A DNA stretch of 64,000 nucleotides, from contig NZ_BCQP01000004.1 of the NCBI RefSeq assembly GCF_001552135.1, forward strand, positions 310,001 to 374,000, given 5' to 3'. This document shows, piece after piece, positions 1 through 8,899 of this stretch (position 1 is the stretch's first letter; each line of letters starts with the position of its first letter). A program made the translations under genes and the position numbers. Origin of the DNA: Actinomadura chibensis NBRC 106107 (lineage in GTDB: Bacteria > Actinomycetota > Actinomycetes > Streptosporangiales > Streptosporangiaceae). The notes beneath the pieces are model-generated. The model made no database searches. It had not been told where the DNA came from and saw only the letters and a program-made list of their open reading frames with translations.

Positions 1-470
1 CGTTCGTGCTGCGGGCGTGGGGGCAGGGCGCGCCGGGGACGGTGGACGCGACGGTCCGCGTCCGGCTCACCGGGGACGGCGACGCCGCGACCCGGATCGA
101 CTACGACGCCGACGCGGTCGTCGGCGGCATGGTCGGCGGCGTCGGCCAGCGGATGCTCGGCACCGTCGCGAAGCGGACGGCGGGCGAGTTCTTCGCCGCC
201 GTCGAACGCGACATCGCCGCGCCGCCCGAACCCGCCGCCGAACCCGCCGCCGTCCCCGCCGTCTCAGCGGGGGCGGCGGCCGCCCCGGTGTATCCCGGAC
301 GCGCCGCGGCCACGCCGGAGCGGGTCGCTCCGGCGTGGCCGATGGCGGTCGCGTTCGGGACGGGCGGCGCCGTCGCGCTCGCGGGCGTGGCGCTCGGCTA
401 CCTGCTCGGCCGCCGCGCGCTCAGTTCACCGAGGCTCAGTTCACCGCGACGAGGTCGACGACGAAGATGA
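1..470 (+). CDS. CoxG-like SRPBCC-family protein, 3' part only
   Basis: The gene enters from the left edge; the reading frame is open from position 3, so the true start lies outside. The visible residues end a START/SRPBCC fold of the carbon-monoxide-dehydrogenase subunit G (CoxG) type: a strand region around RVRLTGDGDAATRIDYDADA, then the amphipathic helix VGGVGQRMLGTVAKRTAGEFF typical of the C-terminal helix of this fold. A Pro/Ala linker follows, then a hydrophobic segment (about AVAFGTGGAVALAGVALGYLLG) that looks like a C-terminal membrane anchor, and a basic Arg-rich tail. CoxG family members are implicated in membrane recruitment during CO dehydrogenase maturation, but no cox genes are visible here, so the substrate is unknown. 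The 3' end overlaps the convergent FKBP gene by 35 bp. Confidence 0.7.
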   Translation, partial: FVLRAWGQGAPGTVDATVRVRLTGDGDAATRIDYDADAVVGGMVGGVGQRMLGTVAKRTAGEFFAAVERDIAAPPEPAAEPAAVPAVSAGAAAAPVYPGRAAATPERVAPAWPMAVAFGTGGAVALAGVALGYLLGRRALSSPRLSSPRRGRRRR

Positions 471-810
471 GCGTCTCGCCGGGCTTGATCGCCGGGCTCG
501 GGCTGCGGTCGCCGTAGGCGAGGTGCGGCGGGATGACGAGCTTGCGCCGCCCGCCGACCTTCATGCCGACGATGCCCATGTCCCAGCCCTTGATGACGCG
601 GCCGCCGCCGAGCGGGAAGTCGAACGTCGAGCCGCGGTTCCAGGACGCGTCGAACTCCTCGCCGGTCGACCAGGACACGCCGACGTAGTGCATCGAGACG
701 TTCGCGCCCTTGGTGGCCTCGGGCCCGTCGCCCTCGGTGATGTCGGTGATGTCGAGGTACGAGGGGGGCTGTCCCTCGGGGAAGTCGATCTCGGGGCGTT
801 CCAGCGCCAT
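436..810 (-). CDS. FKBP-type peptidyl-prolyl cis-trans isomerase
   Basis: A compact single-domain FKBP of 124 aa with no signal peptide, so it is probably cytoplasmic. It catalyses cis-trans isomerisation of Xaa-Pro bonds. Family signatures are clear: VSMHYVG near residue 40, FDASWNRG, the core G-x-VIKGWDMGIVGMKVGG where the Trp forms the floor of the active site, RKLVIPPHLAYGD, and a closing LIFVVDLVAV strand. The ATG at 810 has a GGAG-like ribosome site just upstream. A TAGGCT -10 hexamer on the minus strand at 855-850 would give a short leader. The 3' end overlaps the CoxG-like gene tail to tail. The family is confident; the client proteins are unknown. Confidence 0.93.
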   Translation of the reverse strand: MALERPEIDFPEGQPPSYLDITDITEGDGPEATKGANVSMHYVGVSWSTGEEFDASWNRGSTFDFPLGGGRVIKGWDMGIVGMKVGGRRKLVIPPHLAYGDRSPSPAIKPGETLIFVVDLVAVN

Positions 811-849
811 GGACGGGCTCCAGCGTTCGGGTCGGATTGGGAAGTGCTC

Positions 850-855
850 AGCCTA
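850..855 (-). promoter_or_regulatory. -10 hexamer for the FKBP gene
   Basis: TAGGCT reads on the minus strand about 40 nt before the ATG at 810. It matches the actinobacterial TANNNT -10 consensus. No clear -35 is visible. Confidence 0.45.
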
Positions 856-944
856 GCCCCAGCGGCCGCGCACGAAAGTACGCCGGGCGCGTTGGCAGGT
901 TGCGACGGTTCCGCAGGTGGGCGGCGTCCGGTAGACCCGTGTCC

Positions 945-2978
945 ATGAGGCTGCGGATCGGGATCGACACGGGCGGGACGTTCACCGACGTCGTGGCGCT
1001 GGACGCCGACGGCGCGCTCGTCACCACGAAGACCCCGTCGACGCCCGCCGACCCGGCCGCCGGGTTCGCGGCCGGTGTGACGAAGATCCTGGCCCTTCTC
1101 GGCGCCGGGCCGGGCGACGTCGCGGCCCTCTGCCACGGCACGACGGTCGCGACGAACCGGCTGCTTGAGGACCGCGTCGACGACCTCGGGTTCGTCACGA
1201 CGGAGGGGTTCGGGGCGATGCTGGAGATCGCGCGGCAGAGCGTCCCGGACGGGTACGGCAACAGCTACTTCTGGGTGAAGCCGCCGCGGATCGTCCCGGC
1301 GCACCGGGTGCGGGAGGTCGGCGGGCGGCTCGACCACACCGGCGCCGAGCTGCGCCCGTTCGACGAGGACTCGGCGGTCGCGGCGGCGCGCTTCTTCCGG
1401 GACGCGGGGATCCGCGCGATCGGGGTCTGCTTCCTGCACTCCTACGCCGACCCGTCGCACGAGCTGGCGATGCGGGACGTCCTCGCCCGCGAGCACCCGG
1501 ACGCCGCCGTGTCGCTGTCGTGCGAGGTGCTGCGCGAGTACCGCGAGTACGAGCGGTCGGTGACGACGCTGGTGGACGCCGCCGTCAAGCCCGCGATGAC
1601 CGGCTACCTCGCGCGGATCGCGGAGCGCGCGGCGGCGCGGCCGCTCGTGATGAAGAGCAACGGGGGCGTGCTGTCGGCGGAGGAGGTCGCGCGGCAGCCG
1701 ATCACGACGGTGCTGTCCGGCCCGGCGGCGGGCGCGCTCGGCGCCGCCCACGTCGCCGCGCGCGGCGGGCGCGGCTCGGTCGTGACGCTGGACGGCGGCG
1801 GGACGTCCACCGACGTCGCGGTCGTCCTGGACGGCGAGCCGACCCTCACCACCGAGGGGTCGATCGGCCGCCACCCCGTCAAGATCCCGATGATCGACAT
1901 CGTGACGGTCGGGGCGGGCGGCGGGTCGGTCGCGTGGCGGTCGCCGGACGGCGCGCTGAAGGTCGGCCCGCGCAGCGCGGGCGCCGACCCCGGCCCGCTC
2001 TGCTACGGGCGCGGCGGCACGGAGGCGACGGTGACCGACGCGCACGCCGTCCTCGGCCGCGTCCCGCCGCACCTGCTCGGCGGCGAGGTCCCGCTCGACG
2101 TCGCCGCCGCCCGCGCCGGGCTCGCCGCCCTCGCCGACGACCTCGGCTTCACCGTCGAGCGCGCCGCCGCCGGGATCCTGGAGATCTCCGCGTGGAACCA
2201 GGCCAACGCGATCCGGCGGATCACGGTGAAGCGGGGCCTGGACGTCCGCGACTACCCGCTCGTCGCGTTCGGCGGGTCCGGGCCGCTGCTGGCGTGCCGC
2301 CTGCTCGACGTGCTCGGGCTGCCGGTCGCGCTCGTCCCGGAGAACCCCGGGAACCTGTCGGCGTTCGGGCTGCTCACCGTGGACGTGAAGAACGACTACG
2401 TGCGGACGCGCGTCGTCCGCGACGCCGAACTGGACCCGGCCCTGCCCGCCGCGATCTACGCGGAGCTGGAGGCGGAGGCGGCCGAGGCGCTCGCCCGCGA
2501 GGGCTTCCCGCCGGACCGGCGGCGCTTCGCCCGCTCCGCCGACCTGCGCTACTACGGCCAGGCGTTCGAGGTGCGGGTCGCGGCCCCGGCGGGCCCGCCG
2601 GACGGGGCGTTCCGCGCCGAGGTCGTCCGCCGGTTCCACGACGCGCACGAGGCCCTCTACGGCTACTGCCACCGCGACGACCCGCGCCATCCCGTCGAGT
2701 GGGTCAACCTGCGCGTCTCCGGGATCGGCCCGATCGACCGGCCGCGCCTCGCCGAGCGCCCGCCGGGCGACGGCGACCCGTCCCGCGCGCTGACCGGGGC
2801 GCGCCGCGTCTACTTCGACGACTGGACGGACACGCCCGTCTACCGCCGCGAGAAGCTCGCCCCCGGCGACGCCGTGACCGGCCCGGCCGTCATCGAGGAG
2901 TTCGGCTCGACGCTGCCGCTCCACCCCGGCTTCACCGCCGAACTCGACGGCCACGGCAACCTGGTGGTGACGCGGTGA
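945..2978 (+). CDS. Hydantoinase/oxoprolinase family protein, subunit A
   Basis: This is the HyuA-type subunit of an ATP-dependent amidohydrolase or carboxylase (N-methylhydantoinase, 5-oxoprolinase and acetone/acetophenone carboxylase family). I chose the ATG at 945 because the protein then begins MRLRIGIDTGGTFTDVV, the ASKHA-type nucleotide-binding start of the family; the frame is open further upstream but without family sequence. Other landmarks are CHGTTVATNRLLE, the central VLSGPAAGALGAAHVA, LDGGGTSTDVA and GAGGGSVAW, and the RRITVKRG region of the C-terminal half. It is 677 aa, normal for HyuA. TAGACC lies exactly 7 nt before the ATG, resembling the leaderless layout seen elsewhere in the window. 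It overlaps the B subunit by 4 bp, indicating translational coupling. The substrate cannot be read from sequence. Confidence 0.9.
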   Translation: MRLRIGIDTGGTFTDVVALDADGALVTTKTPSTPADPAAGFAAGVTKILALLGAGPGDVAALCHGTTVATNRLLEDRVDDLGFVTTEGFGAMLEIARQSVPDGYGNSYFWVKPPRIVPAHRVREVGGRLDHTGAELRPFDEDSAVAAARFFRDAGIRAIGVCFLHSYADPSHELAMRDVLAREHPDAAVSLSCEVLREYREYERSVTTLVDAAVKPAMTGYLARIAERAAARPLVMKSNGGVLSAEEVARQPITTVLSGPAAGALGAAHVAARGGRGSVVTLDGGGTSTDVAVVLDGEPTLTTEGSIGRHPVKIPMIDIVTVGAGGGSVAWRSPDGALKVGPRSAGADPGPLCYGRGGTEATVTDAHAVLGRVPPHLLGGEVPLDVAAARAGLAALADDLGFTVERAAAGILEISAWNQANAIRRITVKRGLDVRDYPLVAFGGSGPLLACRLLDVLGLPVALVPENPGNLSAFGLLTVDVKNDYVRTRVVRDAELDPALPAAIYAELEAEAAEALAREGFPPDRRRFARSADLRYYGQAFEVRVAAPAGPPDGAFRAEVVRRFHDAHEALYGYCHRDDPRHPVEWVNLRVSGIGPIDRPRLAERPPGDGDPSRALTGARRVYFDDWTDTPVYRREKLAPGDAVTGPAVIEEFGSTLPLHPGFTAELDGHGNLVVTR

Positions 2979-4825
2979 TCGACCCGATCCTGCTGGAGAT
3001 CGTCGAGGGGACGCTGGCGTCCGTGGAGCGCGAGGTCGAGACGGCCATCGCGCGGACGGCCCGGTCCCCGATGATCCGGGACGCGCACGACTTCCGCGCC
3101 GGGATCCACGACCGGCGGCTCCGCAAGCTGACCGGACGGTCCTACTCCGCGCTCGTCCAGCCGATCGCCCGCGACTTCCCGCTGGAGGAGATGCGCCCCG
3201 GCGACGTGTTCTTCCACAACGACGTGTACCTGTCGGAGGGCGGCATCGGGCACCTGCCCGACCTGTGCGTCACCGTCCCGGTGTTCCACGGCGGGGAGGT
3301 CGTCGCGTTCGTGCAGGCGTTCGGGCACCACGACGACATCGGCGGCGCCGTCCCGGGGTCGATGCCGAGCCACGCCCGCAGCGCGTTCGAGGAGGGCCTG
3401 ATGGTCCCGCCGATCAAGCTGTGGGACGCGGGCGTGCCGAACCGCGCCGCGCTGACGATCATGACGCGCAACTCGCGGATGCCCGACTCGCTCGCCGGGG
3501 ACCTGGACGCCGAGTGCTCCGCCTGCCTGATGGGCGCCCGCCGCCTCGGCGAGCTGTTCGCCCGCTACGGCCGCGCCGACGTGGAGGCGTGCTTCGACGC
3601 GATCATCGACCGGACGACCGCGACGTTCCGCCGCGAGCTGCTCGCCAAGATCCCGGACGGCGTGTTCGTCTGGGAGGACTACGCCGAGCACGACGGCGTC
3701 GACCCGCCCCGCCTGCACGCGCAGCGGATCACGCTGACCGTCGACAAGGCGGCGGACGTCCCGCTCGTCATCGACTTCAGCGGCACGTCCCCGCAGGCCA
3801 AGGGCCCTATCAACCACGCGGGCGACTACGCGGACGGGGTGTTCCTGAAGAAGTGGCTGGCGCCCGTCCTGCGCAACCTCGCCGACACGCCCGAGCGGGC
3901 CGCCGAGCTGGACGTGAACGAGGGCGTCGTGCCGCTCATCGAGATGCGGTTCCCGGCGAAGGGCACGCTGCTCACGCCGGTCTTCCCGGCGCCGACGAAC
4001 GCGCGGACGTTCGTGATCCTGCGGCTGCTCGGCGTCCTCGCGGGCGTCCTCGCCAAGGCCACCGGCGGGCGGATGCCCGCCGACCAGGAGACGATCCGCT
4101 ACACCGGCGTCTACGGCGAGGACGACCGCGGCCCCTACCTGATGCGCGAGGTGCTCGGCGGCGGCTCCGGCGGGCGCTACTACGCCGACGGCGAGGACAC
4201 GATCCACGTCGTCCCCGACTCCCGCAACATCCCCGCCGAGTTCGCCGAGGCGCGCTGGCCGTTCGTCGTGGAGCGCCTCGGCCTCGCCGTCGACTCGGGC
4301 GGGCCGGGGGAGTTCCGGGGCGGGCTCGGCTACGACAAGCACATCCGGATGCTCCGCGACGCGCACTACATGTCGATCGCCGACCGGTCGATCCTGTCGT
4401 GCTGGGGCGTCAACGGCGGCCGGGCCGGGCGGCCGTTCCGCGTCGACATCGACGGCGAGGAGATGGACGGCCTGGTCGACGACCAGCCCGTCCGCGCCGG
4501 TCAGGTGATCCGGATCCGGACGACCGGGGGAGGCGGCTGGGGCGACCCCCTGAACCGCGACCCGGCGCGGGTGGCGGACGACGTCCGCGACGGGAAGGTG
4601 TCGGCCGCGGGCGCCCGCGACGACTACGGCGTCGTCCTGGCGCCCGACGGGCGCGTGGACGGCGACGCGACGGCGGCCCTCCGCGCCCGGCTGCGGGCCG
4701 AGCGCGGCCCCGCCCCCTTCTTCGACCGGGGCCCCGGCTACCCGAGGCTGTCCGGCGGGGCCGCGTCGGCCGACGTCGACGTCATCGCGCCCGTCGATGT
4801 CATCGCGCCCGCCGATGGATCGTGA
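2975..4825 (+). CDS. Hydantoinase B/oxoprolinase family protein
   Basis: The B subunit partner of the preceding HyuA protein; the two usually form a heteromeric ATP-dependent ring-opening enzyme or carboxylase. It starts at a GTG that overlaps the upstream stop (GTGA). The 616-aa length and opening VIDPILLEIVEGTLASVERE are typical. Characteristic segments are DHNDV-like FFHNDVYLSEGGIGHLPD, HHDDIGG, GLMVPPIKLWDAG, DFSGTSPQAKGPINH and the C-terminal GGGGWGDPLNRDP. The FHNDVY and HHDDIGG motifs may contribute metal ligands, an inference from family conservation. No racemase, carbamoylase or transporter lies next to the pair, so a full hydantoin pathway is not supported. The last 26 bp overlap the convergent reductase-like gene. 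Confidence 0.9.
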   Translation: MIDPILLEIVEGTLASVEREVETAIARTARSPMIRDAHDFRAGIHDRRLRKLTGRSYSALVQPIARDFPLEEMRPGDVFFHNDVYLSEGGIGHLPDLCVTVPVFHGGEVVAFVQAFGHHDDIGGAVPGSMPSHARSAFEEGLMVPPIKLWDAGVPNRAALTIMTRNSRMPDSLAGDLDAECSACLMGARRLGELFARYGRADVEACFDAIIDRTTATFRRELLAKIPDGVFVWEDYAEHDGVDPPRLHAQRITLTVDKAADVPLVIDFSGTSPQAKGPINHAGDYADGVFLKKWLAPVLRNLADTPERAAELDVNEGVVPLIEMRFPAKGTLLTPVFPAPTNARTFVILRLLGVLAGVLAKATGGRMPADQETIRYTGVYGEDDRGPYLMREVLGGGSGGRYYADGEDTIHVVPDSRNIPAEFAEARWPFVVERLGLAVDSGGPGEFRGGLGYDKHIRMLRDAHYMSIADRSILSCWGVNGGRAGRPFRVDIDGEEMDGLVDDQPVRAGQVIRIRTTGGGGWGDPLNRDPARVADDVRDGKVSAAGARDDYGVVLAPDGRVDGDATAALRARLRAERGPAPFFDRGPGYPRLSGGAASADVDVIAPVDVIAPADGS

Positions 4826-5363
4826 CGAGGGCGTCCCTGCCGTACCGCGTCGACTCGGTGAGCGTCCACGCGCTCCTGTCGGGCGTCTCCGTCCAGAGCG
4901 TGCGGCCGTGGCCGAGGATCACGGGGAACCACATGAGGTGGATCTCGTCGACCAGGTCGAGCGCGAGCAGCCCTTGGACGAGCCGGATGCTGCCCGCCAC
5001 GGAGATCTCGCCGTCCACGTCCCGCTTGAGGCGGGCGACCTCCTCGGCCAGGTCGCCGGAGAGCACCGACGTGTTGTTCCACTCGGGGTCCTTGAGCGTG
5101 CGGGAGACGACGTACTTCGGCATCCCGTTGTACTTGTCGGCGAGTTCGCCCTCGTACTGCGGCCACGCGGCGGCGAACCCCTCGTAGGTGACGCGGCCCA
5201 GCAGCAGCGCGGCCGACCCGAGCGCCTCGTCGGTCTTGAACTGCTCGCCCTCCGGGCCCCGGTCGAAGTCGAAGCTCCAGTTCGGGTACTTGAAGTCCTC
5301 GCCGCCGGGGGACTGGACGACGCCGTCCAGCGAGATGAACTCGGTCACGACGACGCGCCCCAT
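4800..5363 (-). CDS. Dihydrofolate reductase-family (RibD C-terminal) protein
   Basis: A 187-aa single-domain protein of the RibD C-terminal/DHFR-like NADPH-binding fold. The N terminus VVVTEFISLDGVVQSPGGED, the middle LLLGRVTYEGFAAAWP and the later GEISVAGSIRLVQGLLALDLVDEI and FPVILGHGRTLW are hallmarks of the YyaP/YwjB-like group rather than true folate reductases. It starts at an ATG preceded by GAAGGGGG and lies one base downstream of the alpha/beta hydrolase stop. It is therefore the last gene of a three-gene minus-strand operon with an AraC regulator. An NADPH-dependent reduction of a small molecule is plausible; the substrate is unknown. Confidence 0.85.
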   Translation of the reverse strand: MGRVVVTEFISLDGVVQSPGGEDFKYPNWSFDFDRGPEGEQFKTDEALGSAALLLGRVTYEGFAAAWPQYEGELADKYNGMPKYVVSRTLKDPEWNNTSVLSGDLAEEVARLKRDVDGEISVAGSIRLVQGLLALDLVDEIHLMWFPVILGHGRTLWTETPDRSAWTLTESTRYGRDALVTIHRRAR

Positions 5364-5364
5364 G

Positions 5365-6201
5365 TCAGGCCCCCTTCGCGAAGGCGGCCAGCACGGGCGC
5401 GAGGGCCGACGCGGTGGTGCCGTGGTTCTCGCCCGGGATCGCCTTCAGCGTCGCGGTCGGCAGGTGGTCGGCCACCGCCTTCGCCCCGGCGGCGAGGGCG
5501 GGCCAGGTGTCCTCGCCGTGGAGCACGAGGACGGGCACGCCGACCTTGTCCCAGCGGTCGGCGCGCAGCGGCCTGCCGGACATGGCGTCCCCGACGTTGC
5601 GCCCGTCGTAGGCGATCGTCGGGGCGACCGCCTCCAGCGCGGGCCAGAAGTCGGAGCCGCGCATCCCCTGGACGGCCTCCTCGGGCATCATCGCGGCGGC
5701 GGTCATGAACAGCGCCACCGCGTCGCCGGGACGTCCCTCGGCCACGGCCGCGTCGAGCCGCTCGACGTAGTCGGCCGGGAGCGGCGGGCGGGCGTCGTCC
5801 ACGACGGCGGGCGGCTCGAACAGCGCGAGCCGCCCGACCGGGACCCCGGCCTGCGCCGCGTTGAGCGCGAGGAACCCGCCGGACGACCAGCCGAACACCG
5901 TCGCGGGGCGGCCGCCGCCCGCGCCCTCGATGATCGCGGCGAGGTCCTCGAACTCGCGCTCGACGGCGTAGGGCGCGGTGTCGCCGCTCCCGCCGCGCCC
6001 CCGCCGGTCGTAGTTGATCACGCGGAAGTCGCCCGCCAGCAGCTCGGCGGTCCGCGCGTTCTCCGGGGTCGTGGCGCGGTGGGCGGTCGCGCCGTCGACG
6101 ATGACGATTGGGTCGCCGTCGCCCCACGCCGTGTAGGCGATGGTCGTGCCGTCGGCGGAGGCGACGGTGCCCTCGGTGGAGGTGGCAGTGCCCTCGGACA
6201 T
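5365..6201 (-). CDS. Alpha/beta-fold hydrolase
   Basis: A 278-aa alpha/beta hydrolase. The nucleophile elbow is GWSSG within VFGWSSGGFLALN, the acid is in LHGEDTWPALA, and the histidine is in GENHGTTAS. The cap region is short and helical. I chose the ATG at 6201 because AAAGGGA sits about 8 nt upstream and the protein then starts MSEGTATSTEG; an in-frame codon 19 residues upstream has no such site. No signal peptide, so it is cytoplasmic. It lies between the AraC regulator and the DHFR-like gene, spacing 1 bp to the latter, suggesting one transcript. It resembles non-haem peroxidase/esterase-like hydrolases, but the substrate cannot be assigned. Confidence 0.87.
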   Translation of the reverse strand: MSEGTATSTEGTVASADGTTIAYTAWGDGDPIVIVDGATAHRATTPENARTAELLAGDFRVINYDRRGRGGSGDTAPYAVEREFEDLAAIIEGAGGGRPATVFGWSSGGFLALNAAQAGVPVGRLALFEPPAVVDDARPPLPADYVERLDAAVAEGRPGDAVALFMTAAAMMPEEAVQGMRGSDFWPALEAVAPTIAYDGRNVGDAMSGRPLRADRWDKVGVPVLVLHGEDTWPALAAGAKAVADHLPTATLKAIPGENHGTTASALAPVLAAFAKGA

Positions 6202-6259
6202 CGGGTCGTCCCTTTCTGATGTGGGGTTTCGCCGCGTGGTCGGCGCGGCGTGCCCCACC

Positions 6260-6982
6260 CTAGAAACGCTCGTCGTCCTGGAGCTTGTACAGAAGCGACA
6301 TCGGCTCTTCGGCGTTCGCGCCGCGCTGGAGGGACGTCGCCGTCCGCCCGATGAACCGCTTCAGCGACCTCGCCATGTGCGGCTGGTCGTAGTAGCCGAG
6401 CCGGTGCACCACGTCCAGGGCCGGGACGCCCTCCGCCAGCAGCACGGCGGCGTGCCGCGCCCGGTCGATCTGCCGGATCGCGCCCTGGGTCAGGCCGGTC
6501 GCGGTGACGACGCGCCGCTGCACCGACCGGGACCCGACCCTGGCGACGCCTCCCCACACGACCTCGTCCACGAGCGGGTCGCGGGTCAGCGCGCCCGCGC
6601 GCACGAGGCGTCCGACGAAGTCCTCGGCCGTGTCGAAGGTCGGGACCTCCCACTCCTCGCCGAGCATCGCGAAGCGGCGCGCGTCGGCGTGCGGGCTCTC
6701 CACCATGCCGTCGACCAGCCGCGCGAGGGGCAGGTGCGGCATCGACGCGCCGTGCGCGAACGTGATCCCGAACGACTCGGACTCGCCGCCGAGCGGGGCG
6801 GTCGACGCGGTCGTCTCCGGCCCCCGGACGGCGGCGTGCGCGGCGCCGTCGGCGGTCCAGAAGACGAACTCCCAGTTCGACGTCGCGACCGAGGTCAGGC
6901 TGCCGGTGCCGGTGGCGCGGCCGCGCCAGACCCGCGCGACGTACGGCGAGTCGGACGCGCGGTGCTCGCTCTCGATCGGCAT
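6260..6982 (-). CDS. AraC-family transcriptional regulator
   Basis: A 240-aa regulator. Residues 1-150 form a DUF6597-like sensing part, and the C-terminal third is an AraC DNA-binding domain with two helix-turn-helices: RSVQRRVVTATGLTQGAIRQIDRARHAAVLLAEG, then ALDVVHRLGYYDQPHMARSLKRFIG, the signature second helix. The ATG at 6982 follows a strong GGGGAGG. It heads a minus-strand operon with the alpha/beta hydrolase and the DHFR-like protein, so it probably controls those two. The effector is unknown. Confidence 0.88.
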   Translation of the reverse strand: MPIESEHRASDSPYVARVWRGRATGTGSLTSVATSNWEFVFWTADGAAHAAVRGPETTASTAPLGGESESFGITFAHGASMPHLPLARLVDGMVESPHADARRFAMLGEEWEVPTFDTAEDFVGRLVRAGALTRDPLVDEVVWGGVARVGSRSVQRRVVTATGLTQGAIRQIDRARHAAVLLAEGVPALDVVHRLGYYDQPHMARSLKRFIGRTATSLQRGANAEEPMSLLYKLQDDERF

Positions 6983-7040
6983 TTCGGTACCTCCCCCCGG
7001 TGCCCGGTCTCCCGATGCTATCCAGCAGGCCGGACGCCCC

Positions 7041-7676
7041 TCAGGGGCTCGAGCCGGGGGTGTCCCGCAGGGGCGTCGTGCGGAAGCGGTCCGGGCCGAG
7101 GCGCGCGCCGTCCACGTGGAGGTCCGCGCGGGCGCGGGTGCCGTCCGCGGCGAAGAACGCGGTCTCGCGGGCGGACCAGCGGTCCCAGGCGTCCGCGTAC
7201 TCCGGGCCGTCGCGGTCGGCGGCGCGGGCCCGGCGCAGGCCGAGCGGCGCGTCGATCCAGATCCGGAACGCGGCGGGCGACCCCGCCCACGCGGCCCCGA
7301 CGCCCTCGACGAGCAGGACCGGCGCGGCCGGGACCTCCTCCGCCGGGCCGTAGGCGTCGCGGCGCCAGTCGTAGCGGCGCAGCGCGCCGGGCCGGCCCGC
7401 CCGGACCGGGTCCAGGACGGCGCGCCGCAGCGGCTCCCACCAGGTCAGCGGGTCGGCGTCCCACGGGACGCGGAAGTCGTCCGACCGCACCACCGGCGCG
7501 CCGACCAGGACCCCGGCGAGCCGGTCGGCGAACGTCGACTTGCCCGCGCCGCTCGGGCCGTCCACCGCGACCAGGCGGGACGGGCCGCAGGACGGCGGCA
7601 GCGCGAGCAGCCGCGCGGCGAGCGCGGGGAAGGTCGTCGCGGGGCGCTTCGGCGCGGCGTCCGGCACGGACGGCAT
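7041..7676 (-). CDS. Uridine kinase-like P-loop NTPase
   Basis: A 211-aa protein with a Walker A motif GPSGAGKST at about residues 40-48, followed by VRSDDFRVPWD where the Asp pair resembles the substrate/Mg site of uridine kinase-like enzymes. VLLVEGVGAAW follows and matches the Walker B-like strand of this family. A lid-like region with RRARAADRDGPEY carries the expected arginines. It probably phosphorylates a nucleoside or related small molecule. It is transcribed divergently from the CoA-transferase at 7712, with 35 bp between start codons, so the two promoters must overlap. Specificity is uncertain. Confidence 0.82.
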   Translation of the reverse strand: MPSVPDAAPKRPATTFPALAARLLALPPSCGPSRLVAVDGPSGAGKSTFADRLAGVLVGAPVVRSDDFRVPWDADPLTWWEPLRRAVLDPVRAGRPGALRRYDWRRDAYGPAEEVPAAPVLLVEGVGAAWAGSPAAFRIWIDAPLGLRRARAADRDGPEYADAWDRWSARETAFFAADGTRARADLHVDGARLGPDRFRTTPLRDTPGSSP

Positions 7677-7711
7677 ACTTCCAGGTGCCGCACCCCCGAA
7701 GGAGGACGCCC

Positions 7712-8899
7712 TTGCCCGGACCGCTCGACGGCGTCGTGGTCGTCGACCTCAGCCGCGTCGTCGCGGGACCGCAGGCCACGATGACGCTCGCCGACCTCGG
7801 CGCCCGGGTGATCAAGGTCGAGCACCCGGACGGCGGCGACGAGACGCGCGGCTGGGGCCCGCCGTTCGCGGGCGACGCGCGGGTCAGCACCTACTACCTG
7901 TCGGTCAACCGGAACAAGGAGTCGATCGCCCTCGACCTGAAGTCCGACGGCGGGCGCGACGTGCTCGCCCGGCTCGTCCGGCACGCGGACGTGCTGGTGG
8001 AGAACTTCCGGCCGGGCGTCCTCGACCGGCTCGGCTTCCCGGTGGAGCGGCTGCACGGGCTCAACCCGCGGCTCGTCGTGCTGTCCATCACCGGGTTCGG
8101 GCACGACGGCCCGGACGGCGGGCGCCCCGGCTACGACGCGATCATGCAGGGCGAGGCGGGCGTCATGAGCGTGACCGGGCCGCCCGGCACGCCGAGCAAG
8201 GTCGGGCTGTCGATCGCCGACGTGCTCGCGGCGGGCAACGGCGTCGCCGGGGTCCTCGCCGCGCTCTACGAGCGGACCCGGACCGGGCGCGGCGCGGTCG
8301 TGCGCACCTCGCTGCTGGCGTCGGTCGTCGGCGCCCACATGTTCCAGGGGACGCGCTGGACGGTCGCGCGCGAGGTCCCCGAGTCGGCGGGCAACGACCA
8401 CCCGTCGCTCGCCCCGTACGGGACGTTCCGCTGCGCGGACGGCCAACTCCAGATCGGGGTCGCCAACCAAGGGCTGTGGCGCAAATTCGCGCCGCTCGTC
8501 GGCCTCGACCCCGGCGACCCGCGCTACGCGACCGTCCCGGACCGGACGGCCAGGCGCGCCGAGCTGACCGCCGACATCGAGCGCGCCCTCGCCGGCGGCG
8601 ACCGCGACGCCTGGCTCGCGCGGTTCGCCGAGGCGGGCGTCCCGGCCGGGGCGATCCGGACGATCGACGAGGTGTACGAGTCGCCGCAGACGCGCTCGCA
8701 GGGCCTCGTCGTCGAGGTCGACCATCCGCAACTCGGCAGCATCGAGCTGCCGGGACCGCCGCTGCGGTTCGACGGCGCGCCGCCGCGCCGGCACACCGCG
8801 CCGCCGCTGCTCGGCGAGCACACCGACGCCGTCCTGGCCTGGCTGCGCGAACGGGAGCTGGACGGACAAGACCCGCACGAACGGGAGAGGGGCGAATGA
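7712..8899 (+). CDS. CaiB/BaiF (class III) CoA-transferase
   Basis: A 395-aa formyl-CoA transferase-family protein. It moves CoA between carboxylic acids through an aspartyl-CoA thioester. Typical signatures are LDGVVVVDLSRVVAGPQATMTLADLGARVIKVE, RNKESIALDLK, VLVENFRPGVLDRLG, STGFG-like SITGFGHDGP, and the PGYDAIMQGEAGVMSVTG block that includes the catalytic Asp. The start is a TTG: a near-perfect GAAGGAGG lies at 7699-7706, 5-6 nt before it, and no ATG or GTG fits the family N terminus. The stop overlaps the next ATG by 4 bp, coupling it to the acyl-CoA synthetase. The acid substrates are unknown; the MatB-like partner hints at a dicarboxylate. Confidence 0.92.
   Translation: MPGPLDGVVVVDLSRVVAGPQATMTLADLGARVIKVEHPDGGDETRGWGPPFAGDARVSTYYLSVNRNKESIALDLKSDGGRDVLARLVRHADVLVENFRPGVLDRLGFPVERLHGLNPRLVVLSITGFGHDGPDGGRPGYDAIMQGEAGVMSVTGPPGTPSKVGLSIADVLAAGNGVAGVLAALYERTRTGRGAVVRTSLLASVVGAHMFQGTRWTVAREVPESAGNDHPSLAPYGTFRCADGQLQIGVANQGLWRKFAPLVGLDPGDPRYATVPDRTARRAELTADIERALAGGDRDAWLARFAEAGVPAGAIRTIDEVYESPQTRSQGLVVEVDHPQLGSIELPGPPLRFDGAPPRRHTAPPLLGEHTDAVLAWLRERELDGQDPHERERGE

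Noticed and set aside
561..2954. Long open frame on the minus strand antisense to the hydantoinase A gene
   Set aside because: Arg/Ala/Gly-rich composition without motifs, produced by third-position GC bias; the opposite strand encodes a clear conserved protein.
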